DNA from: a virus
Direction: 5' to 3' (one strand)
Length of the DNA: 21,881 bases
Virus record (IMG/VR): IMGVR_UViG_3300036770_002232
Span: 1 to 21,881 of that record
Part shown: positions 7,764-17,900 of the stretch, piece after piece
Numbering within the stretch: position 1 is the first letter of the stretch
Layout: each line of letters starts with the position of its first letter
Notes under the pieces: model-generated
What the model was told of the DNA's origin: nothing
Database searches by the model: none
What the model saw: only the letters and a program-made list of their open reading frames with translations
Position numbers and translations under genes: made by a program

Positions 7764-8389
7764 TGGGTAAGGGTCCTAAAAAGTCGGATTACCAACCGTC
7801 TGAGGCGGACAAAACAGCTGCGTCTATCGCGCTGCAGCGGTATAACACATACAAGACCAAGTACCAGCCGTTGCTTGTAAAGATGCGCGACAAGGCTGAA
7901 AGCGACGGCCTGATCAAGGTCGCGCGTGGCCGCGCCAACGCTGACACTATGCAGGCGCTGCAGGCTCAAACGCCGGGCATGCGCGCAGCAACTACTGTGG
8001 ACGAAACAACCGCCGATACGGGCGGCGCGCTCCTTAGCCAGCTTCAGAAAGCCACTGCAGCTGGTACCGCAGCTAAGAACGACATGGCGGCAGGCGTTGT
8101 GTCCGCAGCTAACGAGCAGGGCGCGACCGCGCAAAGCGGTCTGCAGGCCATTGCGCGCCAGAACACTTCTGACGCGCTTAACCGCGCCGCTAACAAGCAG
8201 GCGCGCAGAGAAGCTACGATGCAGGCTATAGGCCAGCTGGGGTCGGCCTTCGTTGGTACCGGCCTGCGCAACATTGGTAGCGGCGGTACATTCTTTACGC
8301 CTAACGCTAGCGACGTGGCGGGCGGAGATTTTGTACCGCCTGAAGGGCTGCGCGGTCGCCTGAAGATCGGCATGGGGAGGCTTGGTTAA
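7763..8389 (+). CDS. Internal virion (ejection) protein, T7 gp14-like position, first paralog
   Basis: 208 residues, rich in Ala, Gln, Thr and Asn, largely helical. The N-terminus has a Tyr-spaced motif, RYNTYKTKYQPLLVKMRDKA (residues ~29-48), seen in internal virion proteins of podoviruses. Ala-rich helices follow and a hydrophobic/glycine stretch near 155-180 (IGQLGSAFVGTGLRNIGSGG) could insert into membrane. T7 gp14 (about 196 aa) forms the outer-membrane pore of the ejection channel and is the likely functional analogue. The next gene shares the same arrangement. No signal peptide, as expected for a protein packaged inside the head. Confidence 0.66.
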   Translation: MGKGPKKSDYQPSEADKTAASIALQRYNTYKTKYQPLLVKMRDKAESDGLIKVARGRANADTMQALQAQTPGMRAATTVDETTADTGGALLSQLQKATAAGTAAKNDMAAGVVSAANEQGATAQSGLQAIARQNTSDALNRAANKQARREATMQAIGQLGSAFVGTGLRNIGSGGTFFTPNASDVAGGDFVPPEGLRGRLKIGMGRLG

Positions 8390-8976
8390 TGGGTATCGCG
8401 CAAGACCTTATCCTTCGTGTGGCGAGCCCGACTGGTAATCCTGTTGCCCGTAACAACCTCCCGCCGGTGACTGATCCCGGCGCGACGCTGGCTGATATCA
8501 GCCGCTCGCAGTACGATGATTATGTCTCGAACTTCGGTCAGTTTGAGTCGGATCTGATTAATAGATCGCAGACAGACACGTCGATTATCGATCAAGCGCG
8601 CGCTGACGCGCCGAAAGCCGGTATGCTTTCCAAGCAGATTAACCGCCGTAATGTTAGTCGTTATGGCGCTTCGCTTGATCCTGCGACTGCGCGTGAACTG
8701 GAGCGCACCGAAAACCGCAAGACCGCGCTTGGCACTGCGCAGGCGATTAATGACGCGCAGATTGATCAAGACACGGCCAACACGTCGCTGGCGTCCCGCC
8801 TGATCGATATTGGGCAAGGCGTGCAGTCCGGCGCGAGCCAAGGCCTTGCCACTGCGGCGGCGAACCGTTCTGCGCTTGATCAAGCGTACCGCAACGCACG
8901 CACTGCGTCGCGTAACAGCACACTTGGCACGCTTGCTGGTCTCGGTTCCGCCGCGATGCTGGCAACGGCCTTCTAG
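8389..8976 (+). CDS. Internal virion protein, second paralog of the gp14-like pair
   Basis: 195 residues, started at ATG 8389 with GGGGAGG at 8374-8380 and a 1-bp overlap with the preceding stop (TAATG). It matches the preceding protein in layout: QYDDYVSNFGQFESDLI aligns with the Tyr-spaced N-terminal motif, IIDQARADAPKAGML with LIKVARGRANADTMQ, and the final 45 residues (GLATAAANRSALDQAYRN..., ending LAGLGSAAMLATAF) with the Ala/Gln-rich and hydrophobic end of its neighbour. Likely role: ejection-channel component. The similarity is my visual alignment and is modest in identity. Confidence 0.64.
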   Translation: MGIAQDLILRVASPTGNPVARNNLPPVTDPGATLADISRSQYDDYVSNFGQFESDLINRSQTDTSIIDQARADAPKAGMLSKQINRRNVSRYGASLDPATARELERTENRKTALGTAQAINDAQIDQDTANTSLASRLIDIGQGVQSGASQGLATAAANRSALDQAYRNARTASRNSTLGTLAGLGSAAMLATAF

Positions 8977-8984
8977 GAGAACAC

Positions 8985-11324
8985 ATGGCTGATCTTGGCG
9001 AAACGATCCTGAACACGCTCAAATTCGCCGCTGGCGGCGAGGGCGAAGTGCAGCAGCGTGTGCTGAATAAGCAAACGATTGACGCTAACCAGCGTAAGCT
9101 GGACAAAGATACGAACACAAAATTTGTCGGTAAGCTCGCAAACAGCGATATATACAAACACGTATGGTGGAACCGTGAAAAGGACCCCAACAGAGCACTT
9201 CTTGAGTTTGATGTCATAAAAGCGTACGAAGATAATCCAGACCTAACTGTCGAGTTTATGAACACCGGCAACCCACAGGCGCTAAAGTTTACTGATGAAA
9301 AAGGACGCCTTCAGCAAGGCAAAATCGCGGGCATTGCGTTGTCCAATCGTAAAAACGAAGCCGGGGAAGAGCTATATGCCGTTGAGGTAAGACGCCCAGA
9401 CGGTAAAAAAACCAGAGGGGGCCGTAATCCTCCTATGACGACGGGCGCGTCAGCGCGTGACGACGACAGCGTTATGTATTTTACGGCTGCTGAGCTTAGA
9501 GACATGGCGTCTACGCGGTTGTGGGAGATGCGCGCAGACGGTTCGTTTGATAACGGAGGCGTGTTTGACCGCGAGACAGCGTTGCTTGGTGACGCAATGG
9601 CGGTTCAAGCTGCCGATCAAAAAGCTGAAGTAGTTAAAGCAATAGACGCAAATCTTGCAGCAGGGGGCACTGACCCTGAAATTATGCGCGAGATTATGAT
9701 GACGGCGCGAGGCCTTCCCGACACCGAGGAAGGCATGGACGCACTTATCCAGATAGCCAAAGACGCTGGTGTTAACCTTGACGCGGTCTTTGCGGGGCTT
9801 GCTGCTACCAACGCCGCAGAAGGCGAAGCTCCTACAGAAGTAAGTGATCCCGCGCGCGATACGACCGGTCTGGGCAACTCCGAGACTATGCTCGGGGGTC
9901 TTAGTAAGGCTGTTAGCGGCCTTGGCGCCTTCGCAAAAAACCCTGTCGGCACTGTCAATGATATTTTTGGCCTTAGAGCCATCACGGGTACCCCAAGCGC
10001 AGCGCCAGCGTCGCCTAGCGCTGAAACCCAAGCCGCAGAGGCTGAGTTTCAACAACTTGCTTTGGAGCTTAAAAAAGAGAAAGCCGAAACGGGCTACGCC
10101 ACCAGCCCACGGATTACACAGCTTACAAAAGCGCGTGATGAAGCAGCTAAAAAATTCTTTGCCGCCCAGAGTGCCGATGCAGCTGCTGCCGCTGCCCCAC
10201 CCGCAGCTACCCCCGCCAAACCTATTGGCGCCTTCGACCCCGGCGCGAACAACTCGTTCAAAAAAGCCGTAGATGCCGGGATCGCGGCCATCAACCCACA
10301 AATCGAAGCCCTGCGCCAGCGCGCGACCGGCGCCGCCCCCGTGGACTCCTCGCAGTCAACGATCTCGCCCGAGATCATGTCTGCACCAGCGGAAGTTCAG
10401 GAAGCCATTCTTGGCGAAGGCCTGTCGCCCGAAGAGCGCCGGGCGGCGATCCTTGGCGCGCTGGAAACCACCCTCGCCAAGCCTACCGGCAAGGCGACCG
10501 AGTACGTCCGCGACTACATGATCAAGAACGGTTACACCAGCCCCGAGTCCCTAAGCAACGCTCCGTCAGCCGAGGTCATGAACATTGCGTTCACGATTGC
10601 GGCAAACGCAGACGTGGCCACTACCGCTGATCGGCTGAACATCGCCCAATCGCTCCTGAATTTCGCCCAGTTCGGTAACACCGAAACCTCTGCTCTGGAG
10701 GTGGCTAAGCTCCAGCAGGCTCGCACAGGTGATAGCATCGCGGCCCAGCGCCTCAAGTTCGATATGTGGAAAGAGGACAACAATCTCGACGCCGCAGAAA
10801 CGAAGTTCGCTGACGAAGTGTACCAAGAAGCAGCGGCTCGCGCCGAAAAAATCCGCAAGGCCATCACCACCAAGCCCCGTATGTTCTGGCAGAGGAACCC
10901 CTTGCCCGCAGAAGCCGTCGATGAGTTTCGTGAAGTCATGAACCGCGCGCAGACGGAACCAAACGCTACCCGCAGGGCAGCGTATCAGACTGTTGCTGGC
11001 GAAATTATGCCTGAAGTGCTGGCGGCGTTTATTATAAGCGAGCCGCCCCCAGGTATTAAAGAAGCTATCACAGGTCCCTTCGAAAACTTTTGGCTCCGCG
11101 CGCCATATCGCCAGCTTAATACTGACTTCGGTGATTTCCGCCTCTCATACAAAGATGACGGCGTAACGCCAGAGTTCATGTTCCTCGTCACCCCCAAAGG
11201 CGACGACGCTGAAGGTGGTCAGATCAATATGCTACAGCTCACAGGCATGTTTGGCAGAGAGACCCGCGATTTTATCTTGTCAGCGATTGAGAAAACTGCA
11301 GAGTTGAAGAACGCTCCGAACTAA
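8985..11324 (+). CDS. Internal virion protein, T7 gp15-like position (779 aa)
   Basis: 779 residues, close to T7 gp15 (747). TAGGAGA overlaps the upstream stop and gives the Shine-Dalgarno (AGGAGA, 4 bases before the ATG). The N-terminal ~330 residues are mixed alpha/beta; around residue 340-440 there is a Pro/Ala-rich linker (AAPASPSAE, AAAAAPPAATPAKP); the C-terminal ~340 residues are mostly helical with no catalytic motif that I can recognise. No membrane segment stands out. By position between the gp14-like pair and the giant gp16-like gene, it probably forms the periplasmic part of the ejection tunnel. Base composition changes inside the gene: roughly 42-52% GC near 9121-9360, 55-72% after about 10.3 kb, suggesting a mosaic origin. 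Confidence 0.68.
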   Translation: MADLGETILNTLKFAAGGEGEVQQRVLNKQTIDANQRKLDKDTNTKFVGKLANSDIYKHVWWNREKDPNRALLEFDVIKAYEDNPDLTVEFMNTGNPQALKFTDEKGRLQQGKIAGIALSNRKNEAGEELYAVEVRRPDGKKTRGGRNPPMTTGASARDDDSVMYFTAAELRDMASTRLWEMRADGSFDNGGVFDRETALLGDAMAVQAADQKAEVVKAIDANLAAGGTDPEIMREIMMTARGLPDTEEGMDALIQIAKDAGVNLDAVFAGLAATNAAEGEAPTEVSDPARDTTGLGNSETMLGGLSKAVSGLGAFAKNPVGTVNDIFGLRAITGTPSAAPASPSAETQAAEAEFQQLALELKKEKAETGYATSPRITQLTKARDEAAKKFFAAQSADAAAAAAPPAATPAKPIGAFDPGANNSFKKAVDAGIAAINPQIEALRQRATGAAPVDSSQSTISPEIMSAPAEVQEAILGEGLSPEERRAAILGALETTLAKPTGKATEYVRDYMIKNGYTSPESLSNAPSAEVMNIAFTIAANADVATTADRLNIAQSLLNFAQFGNTETSALEVAKLQQARTGDSIAAQRLKFDMWKEDNNLDAAETKFADEVYQEAAARAEKIRKAITTKPRMFWQRNPLPAEAVDEFREVMNRAQTEPNATRRAAYQTVAGEIMPEVLAAFIISEPPPGIKEAITGPFENFWLRAPYRQLNTDFGDFRLSYKDDGVTPEFMFLVTPKGDDAEGGQINMLQLTGMFGRETRDFILSAIEKTAELKNAPN

Positions 11325-11353
11325 GCTAGTGTGCTTACTGGCCCGCTAGGGAT

Positions 11354-11358
11354 AGGAG
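11354..11358 (+). promoter_or_regulatory. Ribosome binding site deciding the TTG start of the giant gene
   Basis: AGGAG lies 6 bases upstream of TTG at 11365. No in-frame ATG occurs until well beyond the muralytic domain (first near residue 222), so the TTG is the only start that keeps the N-terminal enzyme domain. Confidence 0.75.
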
Positions 11359-11364
11359 CACCGC

Positions 11365-11980
11365 TTGTCCAAAATCGTAAACGCCATCAATAACGCTGTT
11401 GACAAGCAAGGCGGCTCAGAAGTGCTGCGCGTCCGCGCGGAGCTGAACCGCGTAGGCATCACCGATCCTACCGAGCAGGCCAACGTGCTTGCCCAGATCG
11501 AGGCGGAATCTGCTCTTAAGCCGCGTTCCGAGAACCTGAATTACTCGGCTAAGCGCCTGTTCGAAATCTGGGGTCCGAACCAGAAGAAAAACACTGTCCG
11601 CTTCAAGACGCTCGACGACGCCAAAGCTGCTTCTGCCAAGGGCGAAGAGCACATTGCGTCCCTGATCTACGACGGTCGTAAAGACCTTGGTAACACAGAG
11701 GCTGGCGACGGCTACAAGTTCCGTGGTCGCGGTTTTATCCAGCTCACCGGCAAGGACAACTACAAGCGCTACGGCAAACGCATCGGCGTGGACCTTGTTG
11801 CTAACCCCGATCTGGCCAACGACCCCGAAGTCGCGGCCAAGCTTGCGGCTGAGTACTTCGCCGACAAGAAGAAAAAAGGCGTGGACTTCAAGGACATCGC
11901 TGCGGTTACCAAGGCTGTCGGTCCTGCTGACCCGAACGCTGTCAAGACGCGCACGCAGCTTGCGCAAAAATACCTGACCC
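11365..11980 (+). other. GH19-type (chitinase-like lysozyme) domain at the N-terminus of the giant protein
   Basis: Residues 1 to about 205. The series VLAQIEAESALKPRSENLNY, then EAGDGYKFRGRGFIQLTG and KDNYKRYGK, followed by NPDLANDPEVAAKLAAEYF, is the familiar order of phage GH19 endolysins. E48 is the probable catalytic acid (equivalent to the Glu of HESGG in relatives) and E112 a candidate second carboxylate. Cleavage of peptidoglycan glycan strands during genome entry is the expected job. Confidence 0.82.
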
Positions 11981-14900
11981 CGGGAGCACCCCCCGGAAAA
12001 AAGCCTGAACCGCCATCGCAGGTAGCGATGGCGGGTGTCCTTGGCAAACCACCACCGATCCCTGACTTCAAACCCGCAGCAGACGCAATTACAGGTTTTC
12101 TGGGTAACGCCAAAGAGGCTGTATCTAGCGCTTTTTCTGATTTGCCCCAGATCAGTGCCCCGCAGATGCCCCAGATCAGTGCCCCTGATCTCAAGCCTGC
12201 AGCAGACGCAATTACAGGCTTTCTGGGGAACGCTGGCGCAGCCGCGTCCAGCGCAACCGCCAGCTTCTTTGATAACGCTGGCGCAGCCGTGTCCAGCGTG
12301 TCCGATAACCTTCGCACGTCCATGTTTGACCAAGAGCCGCTGAGCATGCCCCAGATCAGCGCCCCTGATCTCAAACCCGCAGCAGATGCTGTATCCAGCT
12401 TCCTTAGCGGGCTGCAAGCGCCGAGCGCTGAACGCCCAGAGGCGATCAAACCGCCCATTGTTGACGCACCACAGTCGATCACGCCGCAGCCCACTCGCCC
12501 GCCGGAGCCGGGCGACGAGCCGATGATCGACCGCGCACCGAAGATCAAACTCGCGCGTAAGCCGAAGGAGCGCCCCCCAACACGTTTCGACGCAGCCAAG
12601 CTCTCCGCAGTCGAGGCGATGGCCGACCGCTCGTGGTTGGTTAACATCCGCGATGCAGGCGTTGCTCAGTCGGATCTCGTGGCCCGCGAGCAGAACGCGC
12701 CCACGGACTCGCTGGAATCCTTAAACCGTGGCTTCAAGTCCGGCATCGTCCAGATGGGTGTTGACTTCGACTACGCCCGCGCTGGCCTTGAGAGCGCCAT
12801 GGGCAACACTGACCAGATGAACATCTTCCTCGACCGCGCCAAAAGAAACGAGCGCCGCATAGAGGATATTGTCGGCCCGACAGAGTCGCTCAAGGAATTC
12901 TTTGAAGAACCGACCGTAGACGGGTTTTTTGACAAAGTTGGCCTGACCCTTGGTCAAGTTGCTCCGTCTATCACGGTCACGGTCGCCACCGCGTTTGCCA
13001 CAGGCGGCACGAGCGCTGTCTTGTTCGCAGCCCCGCAGTTCGCCGGTAAGACTGTCGCTGTCGGCACGATGAAAAAAATGATTAAAGAGGCAGCGGTCAA
13101 GAAAGCCAAGGGCCTCGCGCTCGACCCCGCCGAAGAGAAGCTGCTGGCTGGTTCCTACCAAGCCATTCGCGCGGCACGCGGCCAAGCATTCAAAAGCGGT
13201 GCTACAGCAGGCGCGTTTGCCACTGAATACCCGCAGATGACTGGCGCTAGCTTCCGCGAGTTTAGCGAAGCAGGCGTAGACCTTAACGATCCTAATTATG
13301 GCCGTGCCTCGCTGGCCATCGGCGGCGGTCTGGCTGCTATCGGCGTGTTCGGCGAAAGACTGATCGTCGAGGGTGCCTTTGAACTGGCGACCAAGAAAGC
13401 ATCGCGCCTTTCGTCTAACCAGAACGTGTTTGCACTCGCCGCCAAAGACATTGCTGCGCTGGGTCTCAGGGGCGCTGCCACAGAAGGCGCGACGGAAGCG
13501 TTGCAGGAAGGCGCGCTGGTCGGCCAGCGTTTTGCCGTTGACGACGATTACTCTGCTGAGGACGCCAAGTGGCGTGTCGCCGAGGCTGGTTTTGCAGGCG
13601 CTCTTGCTGGCGGAGCAATAGGCGGCGGCAGCGGTGTATTTACAGGTACGGCGCGCGCGTTGAGCGTTGAGCCCCCCGTTTCGACCGACCGCTTGCGGAA
13701 GGAACGCGATGTAATCCGTACACGGACACTGGGGGGCGCATTCGGCCCGCAGCGCCGTCCGAAGTACGCTGGCGAATACGAAGCAGCCAAAGGCGCAACT
13801 CCTCAGTATGCCGAAGACTACAAAGGCTTGCTGCACCCTAGCGTCGAAGCCGAGATGAGGGCTTCGGATTACACGCAGGATGACAAGACACGCTTCGAAG
13901 ATGTGCTTAACGTGCTGGATAGTGCGTACAAGGACATCGACGACGGCAACATCGACGTTGCTCGCGAAAAGCTGACAGGCGCGCGCGCCTTGCTGGATAA
14001 AACCGGCGCTAAGAAAACCGCGCAGTACGAACAAGTCCAGCGTCTGTTGCGCGAATCGTTTGCGTCGTTGAACCAAGCGTCGAAGGCGCAGGATCCGCGC
14101 ACAACCGCGCAGAAAATTATGGACAAGGCGAAGGCTACTACGCAAGCTGTCCGCGACAAGATTAACGAAGGCCGCATGGACGCCGAGGAGACTGGTATGT
14201 CGCTCGACGGCCCTACGCAGGAGTCGGAGGCTGACTATAACGCTCAGATCGCGCACCTAGGTAAGACCCTCTCGCCTAAGTCCGGCGTGTGGATCCCCGA
14301 GAACTCGCAGTTCCAGTTCCCCGACACGCTCAAGGACTACGAGCCGGCAAAAGCAGACAACGTCTGGGTTGTAAAAATCCCCGGGCAAGGCGTTCTGCTG
14401 ACCCGCTACAAGTCCGACGCAGTGAAGCTGGCGATGTCCGCACAGGAGAACTCAGGCGGTTTTGAGCGTATGCTCGCCCGTGTGTTGGGCTACTCCGCTG
14501 TTAAGCCTGACGACGCCGACCGCGCTGTGGCAGTGCAGGACGCTGGTGGTAATATCATCAGCGAAGAAGCCACCAACGAAGCAGGCGAAAGGGCAGCTGT
14601 CCTCAACGCCGACAAGATCGCTAAGGCAGCTGGCCCCGGCGCCAGCGTGTTTGTGCGCGACCTCAAGGACGCCCTGCGTTTCCGCCGCGACCGCGCCGAG
14701 GCTGACCAAAATGATGCCTTGAAACCGGCTCAAACTGCGCCAGAGCAAAAAGAAGCACCCGACCAAGAAGTCGTAGACGAAGGCGGGATGGGCGATGGTC
14801 CTGTTGTCCGTAATATGTCTACAAATACCGGATCTGATACGGGAGACCTTGCTGCCCAAGAGCAAGCGCTTGATTTGCTGAGCCAGCTAGAGCCCGGCGA

Positions 14901-17900
14901 AACAATTGTTTCGGGGCGGCTGGGACCGCTCGCAAAAGCTGCTTTTGATTTGGCGCAGAAAACGGCTCCCCTTCAAAAACCGCTTCTGGTTCTCAGCACC
15001 GCAGATGCAAACGTGTCTGCGCTTATCCGGGCACTAGTCTCAATTGGGTCTATGCCTGAGGCGATGCTTACAGTCGCTGCCGCGCTAGACTATGATCCTT
15101 TTTTTCCGACATCAGAAGCATTCGGGGGTGCGTTTTTCCCCGGAACGCCAGACTATAATCTTATTATCCTCAACACAACCTTTTACGATGATGCTTCAAT
15201 TGCTGCAATTGGCGTGCATGAATATGGGCATGCGCTGTTTTCGCAGGCGTACGCTGGCAACAAAACACGCATCGCTACAGAGTTCCGCGCTAGCAAGACC
15301 GGCCAAGAGTTTCTTGCTAAGTTCAAGGAAACTTATGAGGCTGAGTACGGGGTAGCTTATAACAATAACCCCGACAGAATTATCGAGGAGTGGTTTGCGG
15401 ATCAGTTGGCGCTATATGTGCTCAGCCCCGAAAAAGCGCCTAAAGGGCTAACTGACATTTTGAAAGAGTTGTTTACGCAACTCAAAGCAGTGTTTGATGG
15501 CTGGCGAAAGACTGGCCACCCGTTGCTGGTAGCCCGCACAAATCTAACAGACGCATTTGTTGAATTTATCGAGCGGGCTATCCCCGCAGGCATGTTTACT
15601 GCGCCTATTAATCCTGATGAGGTTCGCAAGCACTTTCAAAAACAAGTCGTTGACTTTAATCCTGATGGACCGACTGCCGAAAGCATGTCCACGGGTGTTA
15701 TGCCCACAACTGCTCAGCCCGCCACCCGCAATATGTCCTCAGACGCTCGTTCCGACGCGCTCACCACGGTTGACGCTGAAGAGGCCACCGGCGGCGCAGT
15801 GGTCAAGGACTACGCGTCGGCTGCTGGCCAGAACCGCGAGCTGACCCCCGAACAGGTCAAGCAGATGCTGGACGAGGCTGTTCCCGACGAGGAGCGCCGC
15901 GCTGAGCTGACGCGCTTCGAGGACGCACTGTCCGACAGCGCCGTGAAATACATCGTTAAAGCTTACGCCGACGACCCAGACGGCTACTACTTCGTTGATG
16001 TTATCATCAACGAGTCCGATGAAGCGCGGATCCAGATCAAGCGCGCCTCGACAGGCAAGACCGCGTCGCAAATCTCCGTAGACGAACAGATCGCGGACCG
16101 CGTCGATGCGCTCGTGAAAGCTGTTGCGAAAGACGCCCGCGACAGGAAAGACGAGAAGAAAGCAGCTGTTCCCGGCGACAGCTTCGCGACCAGCATCGTG
16201 GTGACGTCCAGCAAAGGCAAGCGCACCCGCCCAAGCATCGCGCAGCTTATCGCCATCGGTATGAAGATCAACCGCATCGAGGGCGCCGACGCCTTGTTCC
16301 TAGGCGAAGGCATGAGCCCCCAGCAAGCTGTCAAGGCAGGCTTGACACGTGCTGTTAAAGAGCTGGCCTTGCTGGGCTACACATTTGAAATTGACCCGAT
16401 GCCGCAGCAAAAGGCTGCAGCTGATCCGGGTTCTATCTCCGCCCGTGCCGCTCCGCAACGCGCAGCAGGCCGTAGCTTGCAGCTTAACCGCGCTGACCTG
16501 CGCCTATTGCAGCAGCCGAGCAGCATCCCGCAGCTCAAGGACCAAGTCGTTTACTACGACAAGAACCGCCGTATCACGTACACCTATGCCGACGTGATCG
16601 CGACAGCGGACGCACAGGTGCGCCAGAAGGACCGCAACGCAGGTTACCTTAAAGCGTACACGGAGGGTCGCCGCAAGCGTACCGAGGAACGCCTCATCCG
16701 CCAGTGGATGAATGCACGCCGCGCCAACACCAAGCGGTTTACCGCTGGTAACCTGACCGGTGACCAGCTTGCTCTGGCGCAAATGACTTACGGCGATCTT
16801 AGCGCCCCAGACGACGTTTCACCGGGTACGCCGCTGCACGACAAGCTGCGCGACTTCGTAGACGCAAAACTTAAAGCGGCTGATAAAGAATTCGCCCAGA
16901 ACCTACGCGACCGCGAGATCGCCTTCGACCCACAAGACCTCGAAGGTGTCAGCGATCCTGACGCCGAGGCTGAGATGCTGCGCTCTGCCATGCAGGCGTA
17001 CATGAAGGAGAATCCCGGCGAAGAAGTTGTGTTTGAAAACCAAGGCCTCGCCCAGCAGCGCGAAGAAGACGCCGCCAAGGACAATTCGCAGCTGCCTGAA
17101 GAAACGCCTGTGCAGTCTGAACTGGTGTATGAAGGCGCCGAGAAGGACCTCGCCGACCGCGCAGAGCTGCTCGCTCAGATGCGCCCTGCCGCAGCAGCTG
17201 CCTTGCGCGACAACGTAGACCTCGTGCGCGAGAGCCACATTGCAATCCTTGACGCAGCAGCACGTGCTGGCGCCCTGCCGTACATGCAGGCCTTTGCTGC
17301 GCGCCGCAACAATGGCAACAACACCCTGACGCTTCGCATGGCTCCAATCCCGGTCAAGGACCGCCCGGCGGACTACGCAGACAAGCTCCGCGCGTTGTAC
17401 GGTGCGCTCACGCCGGAGGCAGCCTCCCGCCTGCGCAACAAGATCAACTTCGTCACTAACAAGCAGCTCAACAGTTTCTACGCCATCGCAGCGAACGATC
17501 CGTCTCGCCTTGAGATTAACACGGGCGAAGGCGGCATTATAAACATCTCGCGCGCCAAGTGGTTCCCCGGCCTGACCACGCCGATTATGGACCTGCAGCG
17601 TATTATCTTCGAACTTGCCAAGGACCCGACCGCCAAGATCCTTGACGGCCTGTCAGTGCGCGAGAACCCAACCCCGAACGACACGCTTCAGCTAATCAAG
17701 GAAGTTGACAGGCTCAAGGCGTTCCTGCGTGAGGCACGGGCCGGTCTCAGCTTCGACATGCGCGCCGAGCAAGAGATGGAGCTTAACGCTGCCATCGAGC
17801 GCGGCGAAAAAGACCTTCGTAAGAAGCAGGATGAGCTGCGGGCCGCGCGTAAACTCGACAAAAAGGGCGAGTCCAAGACGCGCACCACGCCAAAGGTCCA

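Noticed and set aside
12721-14256. 511-residue open frame on the minus strand inside the giant gene
   Set aside because: Lies opposite the well supported gp16-like gene; Arg/Cys-rich product without domain features.
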